From CAZJBP01 sp964544115 (lineage in GTDB: Bacteria > Verrucomicrobiota > Kiritimatiellia > UBA8416 > JADHWI01): DNA of 25,605 bases. Under the pieces are notes generated by a model. That model was not told the DNA's origin, ran no database searches, and saw only the letters and a list, made by a program, of their open reading frames with translations. The DNA lies in contig CAZJBP010000029.1 of assembly GCA_964544115.1 (NCBI GenBank), forward strand, positions 1 through 25,605, in the 5' to 3' direction. Shown here piece after piece: positions 13,799 to 21,796 of this stretch (positions are counted from its first letter, which is position 1; each line of letters begins with the position of its first letter). A program made the position numbers and the translations under genes.

Positions 13799-16060
13799 AT
13801 GCTGCGACACAGGAACAATGAGCATTTGCGACTGCTGACCGATGTTGGCGAGCATCTCGCCACGCTCGCGGGCAGCACCGACATCACCCATTTCCTGCAG
13901 AAAACCGCCGACCGCCTCGCGATGCACCTGGGCGGAGCCGACTGCTCGATCTTCCTATTGGACGAGGCGAGCGGCGAGCTGGCGCTGTCCGCAACGACAC
14001 TCCCCAACCCGGGATCGGCCGGCCACGTCCGCTTTAAGCTGGGCAACGGCCTCGTCGGCCGGTGCATGAAGGAATTGATCGTCATCCGCCACACGTCCGA
14101 GACCGGCGCGGACATGACCGGCTCTCAGGCCGCCGTCGCCCTGCCCATACACCGGGGAGTCCAGAGGATCGGGGTCCTTCTCATTGGCCACCGGGCCGGC
14201 GCCGTGATCTCTGAGACCGAGGTGATGGTGGGCCGGGCCCTGACCTCGCAGATGGCCGGAGCGATCGAAAGCGCGCGCACCCTGTTGCGGATTCGTTCAG
14301 GAAATCCGGAGGAGCCCGCGATCCGGAAAGCCAGCCCGCCCTCGCTCGTGCGCGGGCGCGTGGCCTGTCCGGGCTACGCCCATGCGCCGGCGGTCATGTT
14401 CCTCCGCCGCGTCGCGTTCGAGTCCGCAGACAGCCCCGAAGCCCCGGGAACGGGCACGGCCGCCGATCTCAAGCGCGCCCTCAAGCGTACGTCGAAGGAG
14501 ATCTCCGCCCTACAGGCCAAGCTCGCGGAGCGTCTGCCCGAGGTGGCGTCGCTGATCTTTGAATCCCACCTCATGATGCTCAAGGACGACAGCTTTACCG
14601 GGAGGATGTTTCAGCTGATCGACGGAGGGCTTCAGGCCCGGCCGGCGGTTCTGACCATTGCCCGCGAATACGCGAACCTGTTCCAGGCCAGCCGCCATGA
14701 ATACTTGAAGGAGAAGGCCCGGGACGTGGAGGACCTGGCCCTGCGCATCGTGGGGCATCTGGACCCGGCACGGACCGACGACGCCCCCACCTTCGCCCGG
14801 CGCATTGTCATCGCCGCGGAACTCTACCCTTCCGATGTGCTCAAGCTCGCGATCGAGGGCGTGGCCGGCATCATCCTGGTTAGCGGCGGAACCACCTCGC
14901 ACGTGGCGATTCTGGCGCGGTCGTTCGCCATCCCGACGGTGATCGTCTCCTGCCCGGAACTGCTCGGGCTGCCCAACGGCGCCGTGCTCCTGATGGACGC
15001 CAACATCGGCAATGTCTACGTATCCCCCGCCCCGGAAGTCACCCTGCGCTACGCCGGCCGCGAGCGGGCCCGGGTGGCGGCCGCGGCGCGCGGCGCCACG
15101 ATGCAGGACACCACGAAGACCTGCGACGGGGTGGCGGTCTCGCTCATGGCCAACATCAACCTCCTCAGCGAGCTCGATCTCGCCAGCGAACTGAAGGCCG
15201 AGGGCGTGGGCCTGTACCGCACCGAGTTCCCGTTCCTCGTGCGCCAGACGTTCCCGACCGAGGAGGAGCAGCGCGTGGTCTACGGGCGGCTTCTGGAACG
15301 CATGCAGGACCGGGAAGTGACGATCCGCACGCTCGATGCCGGCGGGGACAAGATGCTGGCGTTCTTCGATATCGGGTCCGAGGCCAACCCGGAACTGGGC
15401 CTGCGGGCCACCCGGTTCACGCTGAAGAACCCCGAGGTGTTCGACGACCAGATCCGCGCCATCCTGACCGCCATGGAGTCTCATTCGAGGACCAGGATCA
15501 TGTTCCCGATGATCGGATCGCTGGACGAATTCCTCGCCGCTCGCGGCCGCGTGGCGGCCGCGGTCGAGCACCTGAAGGAATCGCGGGGCCTGCACATCCG
15601 AATGCCCCCGGTCGGCATGATGATTGAAATTCCGTCGGCCATGGAGACGATCGACGACTTTATCGGACAAGCCGACTTCTTCTCCGTCGGCACCAATGAC
15701 CTGGTTCAGTACATGCTGGCCGCGGACCGCACGAACGAGCGCGTCGCGGAGTACTATTGCCCGCACCACCCGGCGGTGCTGAGGTCGCTCAAGCGAGTCG
15801 TGGAGAAGGTCGTGGGCGCCGGGGCGGACCTCTCGGTCTGCGGAGAGATGGCGCATGACCTGCGCTACATACCGTTCCTGGTCGGCATCGGCGTACGCAA
15901 GCTCAGCGTCGACCCCCACCACCTGCCCGACATCCAGCAGACGATCTCCCGCTTCTCGATCTCCTGGGCGGAGGAATACGCCGGGGCACTGGTCGCATGC
16001 AAGACCGTTGCGGAGGCCACCGAGCATCTGCGGGAAGTCAAGTTGCCCCCCGAGGACTGA
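13799..16060 (+). CDS. ptsP: PtsP-type phosphoenolpyruvate-protein phosphotransferase (GAF + enzyme I)
   Basis: A 753-residue protein of EI-Ntr layout: an N-terminal GAF domain (about 1-165, 'GGADCSIFLLDEASGELAL', 'GNGLVGRC'), then enzyme I. The phosphohistidine is His368 in 'GGTTSHVAILAR'. The PEP-binding barrel has 'GVGLYRTEFPFLVR', 'TLDAGGDKMLAFFD', 'NPELGLRATRF', 'MMIEIPSAM' and 'GTNDLVQYMLAADR', with the catalytic Cys681 in 'LSVCGEMAHD'. It transfers phosphate from PEP to an HPr/NPr protein. In nitrogen-PTS systems this chain often controls potassium transport, and trkH/trkA lie immediately downstream, which fits. No HPr or IIA gene is in the window. I chose ATG 13799 because a good promoter lies at 13721-13749 and the GAF domain starts right after it; the open frame extends to 13670. 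Confidence 0.93.
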   Translation: MLRHRNNEHLRLLTDVGEHLATLAGSTDITHFLQKTADRLAMHLGGADCSIFLLDEASGELALSATTLPNPGSAGHVRFKLGNGLVGRCMKELIVIRHTSETGADMTGSQAAVALPIHRGVQRIGVLLIGHRAGAVISETEVMVGRALTSQMAGAIESARTLLRIRSGNPEEPAIRKASPPSLVRGRVACPGYAHAPAVMFLRRVAFESADSPEAPGTGTAADLKRALKRTSKEISALQAKLAERLPEVASLIFESHLMMLKDDSFTGRMFQLIDGGLQARPAVLTIAREYANLFQASRHEYLKEKARDVEDLALRIVGHLDPARTDDAPTFARRIVIAAELYPSDVLKLAIEGVAGIILVSGGTTSHVAILARSFAIPTVIVSCPELLGLPNGAVLLMDANIGNVYVSPAPEVTLRYAGRERARVAAAARGATMQDTTKTCDGVAVSLMANINLLSELDLASELKAEGVGLYRTEFPFLVRQTFPTEEEQRVVYGRLLERMQDREVTIRTLDAGGDKMLAFFDIGSEANPELGLRATRFTLKNPEVFDDQIRAILTAMESHSRTRIMFPMIGSLDEFLAARGRVAAAVEHLKESRGLHIRMPPVGMMIEIPSAMETIDDFIGQADFFSVGTNDLVQYMLAADRTNERVAEYYCPHHPAVLRSLKRVVEKVVGAGADLSVCGEMAHDLRYIPFLVGIGVRKLSVDPHHLPDIQQTISRFSISWAEEYAGALVACKTVAEATEHLREVKLPPED

Positions 16061-16127
16061 ATCGCGGCTCGCAGGATGCGAGGGGCGCGGGCCCCTGGCG
16101 CCAGCCGATCCTGAAACGAGAACACGG

Positions 16128-17819
16128 ATGCTCACACGCATCGTTGAACGACTGGACGAGGCCACCGTCCTTCTGGCGCTGGCGGCCTGCGGATTACTCG
16201 TGATGGAGGCCTCCGGGCAGTATCCCGACCAGGCCGAAGTTCTCCGGGCAGCCAACCTTTGTATCCTGACGCTGTTCGGAGTGAACGTGGCCTGGGATCA
16301 GGCCGTGGCCAAGCATCGCCTCGCCCACCTGCGCCGGCATTGGTTTGCCTGGCTCGTCTTCGCTCCCCTGGTTCAATTCTCCGCCCGGATCGAGGGCGGC
16401 ACGGGCTCTATTGTCCTGAGTCAGCTCGCGATCGGCGCCATGATCGTGTCGCGGCTGCGCCGCACGAATCGTTTCGTATTCCTGCTGAGCTTCAAGCCCG
16501 CCTTCCTCATGCTGGTCTCGTTTGCCGCCGCCATCCTGGCTGGAACGGTTCTGTTGATGCTGCCGGCGGCCTCCGCCTCGGCCGTCCACACATCGCTCAT
16601 CGACGCCCTGTTCACGGCCACGTCGGCGGTTTGCGTCACGGGGCTGACGGTTCAAGATACGGCCACTCACTTCTCGATCTTCGGGCAGTGCGTCATCCTA
16701 GCCCTGATCCAGGCCGGCGGGCTGGGAGTCATGACGTTCTCGGTGGCCATCGTGCTGCTCATGAGGCGGACGGTCGGCGTATCCCAGGGAGCGACGATGC
16801 GAGCCGTTCTGGACCAGGAGTCCGCCGCGAACATCCGCCAGACGATCCTGTTCATCTTCGGGATGACCTTCGCCACTGAATTGCTGGGCACCGCCGCCCT
16901 TGCCCTCACCTGGTGGGGGCGGTTTCCGCCCGCCGACACCTTCTATCATGCCGCATTTCACTCCATCTCGGCGTTCTGTAATGCCGGTTTCTCGACCTGG
17001 AGCGGAAACCTCGTCCAGTTCTCGGGGGACTGGGTTACCTGCGGCATCATCGCCGGCCTTATCGTCGTGGGCGGACTGGGGTTCGTCGTGATCCACGACC
17101 TCTCAGAGCACGCCCGCCGCCGGCTGACCACCGGACACCGCTGGGCCCGCCCCTACCACGCCCAGACGCAGATCGCCCTGCGCATGACGCTGGCCCTGAT
17201 TCTGGGGGGTGCGCTGGTCATCGGCGGGATGGAATGGTCGGGCGCATTCGCCGGACGTCCACCCGGCGAACGCGCCCTGCTGGCCCTGTTCCAGTCCATC
17301 ACGACGCGCACGGCCGGGTTCAACACCATCGACATCGCCGCCCTGGGCCCTGCGTCACTGCTGGTCATGATGGCCCTGATGTTCATCGGCGCCTGCCCGG
17401 GGTCAACCGGCGGCGGCATCAAGACCACCACTCTCGCCGTGGTGCTCGCCGCCGCGCGGCGAGGCCTGCAGCGGCGCAACGAGGTGGAGATGTGCCGCAG
17501 GACCGTGCCGGGCGAGACCATTCAGAAGGCCATTGCGGTGGTCGTGCTCTCATCAGCCGCCGTCTTCGCCGTGGGGCTCGCCCTGCTGGCCACCGAGCGC
17601 CTGCCCTTTGAAAAAGTGCTCTTTGAAACGATCAGCGCTTTCGGTACTGTGGGCCTGTCCGCAGGGATCACGGGCTCCCTGACCGTCGGCGGCAAGGCGT
17701 GGGTATCCCTGCTGATGCTCATCGGTCGGCTGGGTCCGCTGACCGTGGCGTTTGCGTTTCTCAGGCCCGGGAAGACCGTAAACTACCGGCATGCGGAAGA
17801 ATCGATCATGATCGGGTGA
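16128..17819 (+). CDS. trkH: TrkH/KtrB-type potassium transporter membrane subunit
   Basis: This 563-residue polytopic membrane protein is the ion-conducting subunit of a Trk/Ktr potassium uptake system. The four selectivity-filter half-repeats are recognisable: 'TSAVCVTGLTV' (about 163-175), 'FCNAGFSTW' (about 284), 'TTRTAGFNT' (about 392) and 'FGTVGLSAG' (about 505), each followed by a membrane helix, and 'GACPGSTGGGIKTTT' in the C-terminal half. Roughly 100 extra residues at the N terminus form additional membrane segments before the first pore repeat. The frame is open upstream to 15855 inside ptsP, but ATG 16128 lies beyond that gene's stop and begins the protein sensibly. The regulator TrkA follows 25 bases later. 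Small hairpins occur in the 67-base ptsP-trkH gap. Confidence 0.95.
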   Translation: MLTRIVERLDEATVLLALAACGLLVMEASGQYPDQAEVLRAANLCILTLFGVNVAWDQAVAKHRLAHLRRHWFAWLVFAPLVQFSARIEGGTGSIVLSQLAIGAMIVSRLRRTNRFVFLLSFKPAFLMLVSFAAAILAGTVLLMLPAASASAVHTSLIDALFTATSAVCVTGLTVQDTATHFSIFGQCVILALIQAGGLGVMTFSVAIVLLMRRTVGVSQGATMRAVLDQESAANIRQTILFIFGMTFATELLGTAALALTWWGRFPPADTFYHAAFHSISAFCNAGFSTWSGNLVQFSGDWVTCGIIAGLIVVGGLGFVVIHDLSEHARRRLTTGHRWARPYHAQTQIALRMTLALILGGALVIGGMEWSGAFAGRPPGERALLALFQSITTRTAGFNTIDIAALGPASLLVMMALMFIGACPGSTGGGIKTTTLAVVLAAARRGLQRRNEVEMCRRTVPGETIQKAIAVVVLSSAAVFAVGLALLATERLPFEKVLFETISAFGTVGLSAGITGSLTVGGKAWVSLLMLIGRLGPLTVAFAFLRPGKTVNYRHAEESIMIG

Positions 17820-17844
17820 AGCCGCCGGCCCCCGGAGGACATCA

Positions 17845-18531
17845 ATGCGGAACGTGGCAGTCATCGGCCTGGGAAGCTTCGGCAGCACCGTCGCGACAGA
17901 ACTGGCGTCCAAGGGCGCCTGGGTGCTGGCCATCGACGAGAAGCGCGAGCGCGTGGAAGCAATCAAGGACGACGTGGCGCTGGCGTCGCAGCTCAACGCG
18001 ATCGATGAGGACGCGCTCCGCGCCGTCGGTATCCAGAGCATGGATGTGGCGGTCGTCTGCATGGGCAATGATGTCGAAGCCAACCTCCTGACCACCATCC
18101 TGCTCAAGAAACTGGGGGTGCCGAAGATCTGGACGCGCTCGCTGACCCCCCTGCAGCGGGAGATCCTCGTCGCCATCGAGGTGGACAACATCATCGACCT
18201 CGAACTGGAGATGGGCCGCATTGTGGCCAGCAGCCTCGTATCCGCCAACGTCGCGCGCCACATTCCGCTGGCCAAGGGCCACAGCATCGCGGAGATCACC
18301 ATTCCCAAGAGCTGCATCGGCAAGTCCATCCGCCAGATCAACCCAAGGAAATCCCACGGCATCAATGTTGTCGCCGTGAAGCGCATGCGGCCCGCGATCA
18401 GCGAACTCGGCGAGCGCCTGCTTGAGGAGACCATCGAAGATGTCCCGGCGCCGGACATCCCGCTCCAGGAAGAGGACCGGTTGTTCGTTCTCGGAACCGA
18501 CGACGCCGTGAGGCGGTTCTGCCAGGAGTGA
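17845..18531 (+). CDS. trkA: TrkA/KtrA-type potassium uptake regulator (RCK domains)
   Basis: This 228-residue cytoplasmic gating subunit has an RCK_N Rossmann domain with 'VIGLGSFGSTVA' (Gly8-x-Gly10-x-x-Gly13) and Asp31 at the end of strand two, 'DVAVVCMGNDVEANLL', and 'KLGVPKIWTRSLTPLQREIL'. The RCK_C domain starts near residue 145 ('IAEITIPKSCIGKSIRQINP') and ends 'DRLFVLGTDDAVRRF'. The length, a single RCK_N/RCK_C pair, is that of KtrA rather than the duplicated E. coli TrkA. It binds a nucleotide and controls the membrane pore encoded by the preceding gene. GGAGG precedes the ATG at good spacing. Its stop is 2 bases before the ATG of a membrane PAS-like protein. Confidence 0.95.
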   Translation: MRNVAVIGLGSFGSTVATELASKGAWVLAIDEKRERVEAIKDDVALASQLNAIDEDALRAVGIQSMDVAVVCMGNDVEANLLTTILLKKLGVPKIWTRSLTPLQREILVAIEVDNIIDLELEMGRIVASSLVSANVARHIPLAKGHSIAEITIPKSCIGKSIRQINPRKSHGINVVAVKRMRPAISELGERLLEETIEDVPAPDIPLQEEDRLFVLGTDDAVRRFCQE

Positions 18532-18533
18532 GC

Positions 18534-19256
18534 ATGCGCCTGCTTGACAAATCCCTCCGCACCGCCTGGCTGATCGTACTGCTGACGCTGGTGGCGACAT
18601 CCGTGCTGGGCACAGGCCTCCGCGAAGGCCCATGGAGGCTCGGGATGCTGGGCCTCGGGGTCCTCGGTGCGCTATGCTGGATCTTCGTCACGTTCCGCAT
18701 GTTGCGATTCCACCGCGGCCTGCACCGGTTCATCCGCCGCCTGCTGGCCTCGGACTACGAGACCGGCATACGCGTGGGCAGCATGATCAACGACGACCTT
18801 TCGGAGGACGCAAGAATGTGTACGCGACTGGCGGAGCAGTTGCGGACGTATGACGTCCTGCGCGCCAACCGGGTCTCTCTGACCCACCGGGCCCTGGATG
18901 TCGTGCTGGAGTCCGCGGGCGAGACCATCTTTCTGTATGACGTCCCCAAGCAGGCGCTCCGGATCAACGAGCCGCTGCAGGAATTGCTGGGGTCGGACAA
19001 GTTCCGGTTCTCGGCCGACACGCTGAGGGAGATAGCGGGCAACGCGCCGTTCTTCAGGGTCCTGGACGGGATCGTGGCTCAGGAGCGCACCGACATGCAG
19101 GCCGACACCCGCCTGCGCCTTCCGGGCAGCCACGCGGACGTCGCCATCCGCATCCGGTTCGTGCCGCTCAAGGGCCATCGTGAGAACGTGGATATGGTGG
19201 TCGGCTTCGTCTCCCGCGCCGCAGCGGTTTCATTCGCGCCTGCACCTGCATCTTGA
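18534..19256 (+). CDS. Two-helix membrane protein with a PAS-like domain
   Basis: A 240-residue protein with two N-terminal membrane helices (about 10-30 and 36-58, 'LGMLGLGVLGALCWIFVTF'), then a helical linker and a PAS-like region at about 115-235 containing 'ETIFLYDVPKQALRINEPLQELLG' in part, 'IAGNAPFFRVLDGIV' and beta strands ending 'VDMVVGFVSRA'. There is no kinase, cyclase or DNA-binding output domain. I chose ATG 18534 over the overlapping GTG at 18528, because AGGAG at 18523-18527 directly abuts the GTG but is well placed for the ATG. Its position, 2 bases after trkA, suggests a role with the potassium transporter, perhaps sensing or modulating it. PAS assignment is by eye and moderate; function is unknown. 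Confidence 0.65.
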   Translation: MRLLDKSLRTAWLIVLLTLVATSVLGTGLREGPWRLGMLGLGVLGALCWIFVTFRMLRFHRGLHRFIRRLLASDYETGIRVGSMINDDLSEDARMCTRLAEQLRTYDVLRANRVSLTHRALDVVLESAGETIFLYDVPKQALRINEPLQELLGSDKFRFSADTLREIAGNAPFFRVLDGIVAQERTDMQADTRLRLPGSHADVAIRIRFVPLKGHRENVDMVVGFVSRAAAVSFAPAPAS

Positions 19257-19281
19257 ATCCGACTCCGTCAACACCTATACT
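19253..19281 (+). promoter_or_regulatory. Strong candidate sigma70-type promoter for the ABC transporter operon
   Basis: TTGAAT (19253-19258, overlapping the preceding stop codon) and TATACT (19276-19281) are separated by 17 bases, close to consensus in both boxes. The -10 ends 7 bases before the ATG at 19289, so the predicted transcription start coincides with the start codon: a leaderless mRNA. Confidence 0.5.
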
Positions 19282-19288
19282 GCCAACC

Positions 19289-20032
19289 ATGGACCCGGCC
19301 ATAGCCATCGAAAATCTGACGGTCGAGTTCCCGAATCGCAGCGGGAGTGTGCGCGCCGTCAGCGATCTCACGCTCACCGTTGGAAAGGGCGAGGTGTTCG
19401 GCTTTCTGGGCCCGAACGGCGCCGGAAAATCGACCACCATGCACGTGCTCCTGGGGTTCATTGCGGCCACGCGCGGACAGGCCCGCATCTTCGGCACCGA
19501 CGTGCGGGACTCCATCGCCCGGCAGCGGATCGGATATCTGCCCGAGCGACCGGACACGTACCCTTTCCTCACCGGACGGGAACTCGTCACCCTGACGGGG
19601 AAGCTTTTCGGCCTCGGCGGCCCCGTCCTGCGAAAGCGGGTCGATGCGTTGCTGGAGGAACTCGGCATTGCCGACGCGGCCGGACGCCGCACCGGCACGT
19701 ACTCGCGCGGCATGCTTCAGCGGATCTGCCTGGCGCAGGCGCTCGTCAACGAGCCGGACCTGGTCGTGCTCGACGAGCCCACGGGGGGGCTGGACCCGTT
19801 CGGACGGCGCGACGTTCGCCAGCTCATCGCGAGACTCAAGGCGGCCGGGCGCACGGTGTTCTTCTCGTCGCACGAGCTGTCGGAGGTGGAAATGGTCTGC
19901 GACCATCTCGCCATTGTCAGCCACGGCCGCGTCATCGCCCAGGGGGCGGCGCGCGACCTCGTGTCCCCCGGTGAAAGCCTCGAACGCTATTTCCTGCGCG
20001 TCGCCGGCGGCGCAGAGGAGGCACGGCCGTGA
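19289..20032 (+). CDS. ABC-2 type transporter, ATP-binding subunit
   Basis: This 247-residue ATPase carries a full set of ABC motifs: Walker A GPNGAGKS (41-48), signature 'YSRGMLQR' (138-145, a variant of LSGGQ), Walker B 'LVVLDEPT' (158-165), the D-loop 'GGLDP' and the switch His195 in 'SSHELSE'. Sequence style (GEVFGFLGPNGAGKST, 'IGYLPERPDTYPFLTGRE') is that of the CcmA/DRA exporter group, which pairs with ABC-2 permeases, and a permease gene follows with a GTGA overlap. The frame could begin at a TTG at 19253, but ATG 19289 fits the domain start and sits right after a near-consensus promoter. The substrate cannot be deduced. Confidence 0.95.
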   Translation: MDPAIAIENLTVEFPNRSGSVRAVSDLTLTVGKGEVFGFLGPNGAGKSTTMHVLLGFIAATRGQARIFGTDVRDSIARQRIGYLPERPDTYPFLTGRELVTLTGKLFGLGGPVLRKRVDALLEELGIADAAGRRTGTYSRGMLQRICLAQALVNEPDLVVLDEPTGGLDPFGRRDVRQLIARLKAAGRTVFFSSHELSEVEMVCDHLAIVSHGRVIAQGAARDLVSPGESLERYFLRVAGGAEEARP

Positions 20033-20820
20033 TAACCCGGATTCTCACGCTGGCCTACATCGTCTGGCTGGGCATGCTGCGGAGGAAGGATCTCTACGTG
20101 CTGTTCATCCTTCTGGCCGCCATGCTGCTCCTGCTGGTCTCGTTGAATATATTTGGACTGGGAACCGTGACCGGCTACGTGGCTGACATCGGGCTGCTGA
20201 TGACGTGGGGGTTCTCGTGGATGATGGCCATCGGCTCGAGCGCTCGCGAGCTGCCGCAGGAAGAGTCGCGCCGCACGATCTTCCCGCTGCTGGCCAAGCC
20301 GGTCCGCCGCGGCGAGGTGATCATCGGCAAGTGGCTGGGCGCCTGGACCATTGTTTGCGTGGCCACGGCGGCCTTCTACGGGCTCGTCGCGCTGATCCTC
20401 GCAGCCGGCGGCGGCCCCTTCGCGGTGTTGCCCCTGCTTCAGGCGTTCCTCCTCCATGCGTCCCTGCTGGGGTTCATCACCGCCGCCGGCGTACTGCTGT
20501 CCACGCGGCTGAACTTCGATGCGGCGGCCACGCTGACGGGCCTTCTGACGGCGGCGGCCTTCCTCGTCGTGCCGCGGATTCCGGCCTTCCTGAGTCGCGA
20601 GAGCGGCCCCGCCGCCGATGCGCTGCTCGCGCTCTACTTCCTGCTCCCGCACGGCGAGGTGTTCGACATGCGGCGGCGGCTGGTGCATGGCCTGGGCCCC
20701 GCGCCGGCCGGGGCCGTGGCGGGCGCCCTGCTGTATGGGGCGCTTCTGACCGCGGGATGTCTCTTCCTGGCGTGGCTGACATACCGCCGCAAGCGGTTCC
20801 TTCGAGGCAGTCTGGGGTAG
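20029..20820 (+). CDS. ABC-2 type transporter permease
   Basis: A 263-residue membrane protein with about six hydrophobic helices (starting 'LYVLFILLAAMLLLLVSLNIF', 'YVADIGLLMTWGFSWMMAIG', 'WTIVCVATAAFYGLVALIL', 'ASLLGFITAAGVLLSTRL' and so on) and the ABC-2 coupling segment 'RELPQEESRRTIFPLLAKPVRRGEVIIGKWLG'. That last stretch, with E-x-x-x-x-T and L-x-x-P-V-R-R, is typical of permeases encoded next to DRA-type ATPases. The GTG start at 20029 overlaps the ATPase stop. The last hydrophobic helix ends in a basic tail 'YRRKRFLRG'. The substrate is unknown; the following TPR protein may work with it. Confidence 0.9.
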   Translation: MITRILTLAYIVWLGMLRRKDLYVLFILLAAMLLLLVSLNIFGLGTVTGYVADIGLLMTWGFSWMMAIGSSARELPQEESRRTIFPLLAKPVRRGEVIIGKWLGAWTIVCVATAAFYGLVALILAAGGGPFAVLPLLQAFLLHASLLGFITAAGVLLSTRLNFDAAATLTGLLTAAAFLVVPRIPAFLSRESGPAADALLALYFLLPHGEVFDMRRRLVHGLGPAPAGAVAGALLYGALLTAGCLFLAWLTYRRKRFLRGSLG

Positions 20821-20822
20821 CG

Positions 20823-21785
20823 GTGAAGAATGCCCCTACGCCCGCGGCGTGTGGGGTGCGATTGGAGCGGGACGTGTTGGCGAAGCCCCTTCAGCTTACA
20901 GCAGACCGGTACGGCTGGCTGGCGGCGACCGCCCTGTGGACGGCGGCTTTCGCCGTCGCATGCCGGCTCGGGATGCCCGACCCGGATGCCGTCGAGGGCT
21001 CATCGCTGGCCGCCGCGATGTTCGGGCAGACCCGACATGCCTTCGGGTCGCAGCTGTATGAGACCGCTGACCGCTATTTCCACCGGGGGGTGCCTCACGC
21101 GGAGGAGCGGGCGATTTCCAGCGGGTTCTTTGCCCGCGTCGGCGAAGCCGTGGCGCCCACCGGCCATGCGCATCTGTCCGGGGCCAGCACCAAGGAGATG
21201 CTGCCCTGGCTCTGGCTCTCCCTGAAGATGGACCCTGGCAACATGGAGACGCACCGGGTGGCCGCATTCTGGCTCGTACAGGAAATCGGGCGGCCTGATC
21301 TGGCACGGCAGGTGCTCAAACAGGCGGCGCAGACCAGCCCCTTCAGCTATCAGGTGAAGCTGGACGAGGGTCGCCTCGCGCTGCGGGAAGGACAGCCGGC
21401 GGAGGCCCGAGAGGCGTTTGCGGCGGCGCTCGCGTTCTGGCCGCGGCGGCAGGGCGTGGATGAGGAGCTGGCGCGCTTCGAGCGGGCGGATATCCTGATG
21501 TATATGGCGCTGCTGGACGAAATCGATGGGCATCGTGCGGAGGCGGAGGCCGAGTTGGAGCAGATTCTGGCCCTGTTCCCGGAGCGTCAGGGTGTGCGCG
21601 ACCGGCTGGAGACGCTGCGCTCGGGCCGTACGCCCTCCATGCCAGCGGCCACCATGTGGGCCGAGATGATTCGGCGTCACAGCGCCCGCATGGCCGTATG
21701 CCATGCGGCGGAAGACAAAGACCACGATCACAAGGATGGAAGCGCGACCCACGGCGACGCGGAGAGCGGCGCAGACGCGCACTGA
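20823..21785 (+). CDS. Membrane-anchored TPR-like protein
   Basis: A 320-residue protein starting at GTG 20823, 2 bases after the permease stop, with GGGG a few bases upstream. One membrane helix ('YGWLAATALWTAAFAVACRLGM', about 22-42) is followed by a soluble region with tetratricopeptide-like helix pairs at about 130-270 ('WLWLSLKMDPGNMETHRVAAFWL', 'ARQVLKQAAQTSPFSYQVKLDEG', 'EAEAELEQILALFPERQGVRDRLETL'). The C terminus is histidine/aspartate-rich ('DKDHDHKDGSATHGD'), which could bind metal or be a disordered tail. No enzymatic motif is visible. The position suggests a partner of the ABC transporter, but the next gene, an MshM-like ATPase, starts only 11 bases later, so it may belong with either system. 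Confidence 0.75.
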   Translation: MKNAPTPAACGVRLERDVLAKPLQLTADRYGWLAATALWTAAFAVACRLGMPDPDAVEGSSLAAAMFGQTRHAFGSQLYETADRYFHRGVPHAEERAISSGFFARVGEAVAPTGHAHLSGASTKEMLPWLWLSLKMDPGNMETHRVAAFWLVQEIGRPDLARQVLKQAAQTSPFSYQVKLDEGRLALREGQPAEAREAFAAALAFWPRRQGVDEELARFERADILMYMALLDEIDGHRAEAEAELEQILALFPERQGVRDRLETLRSGRTPSMPAATMWAEMIRRHSARMAVCHAAEDKDHDHKDGSATHGDAESGADAH

Positions 21786-21796
21786 GGGATCCACGG

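Noticed and set aside
16068..16096. Overlapping small hairpins (CTCGC/GCGAG and AGGGGC/GCCCCT) between ptsP and trkH as an attenuator
   Set aside because: Stems of 5-6 GC pairs are frequent by chance at this base composition and no leader peptide or T-tract is present.
14510..16255. Long minus-strand open frame (581 codons) opposite ptsP
   Set aside because: Antisense shadow; ptsP motifs are intact on the plus strand.
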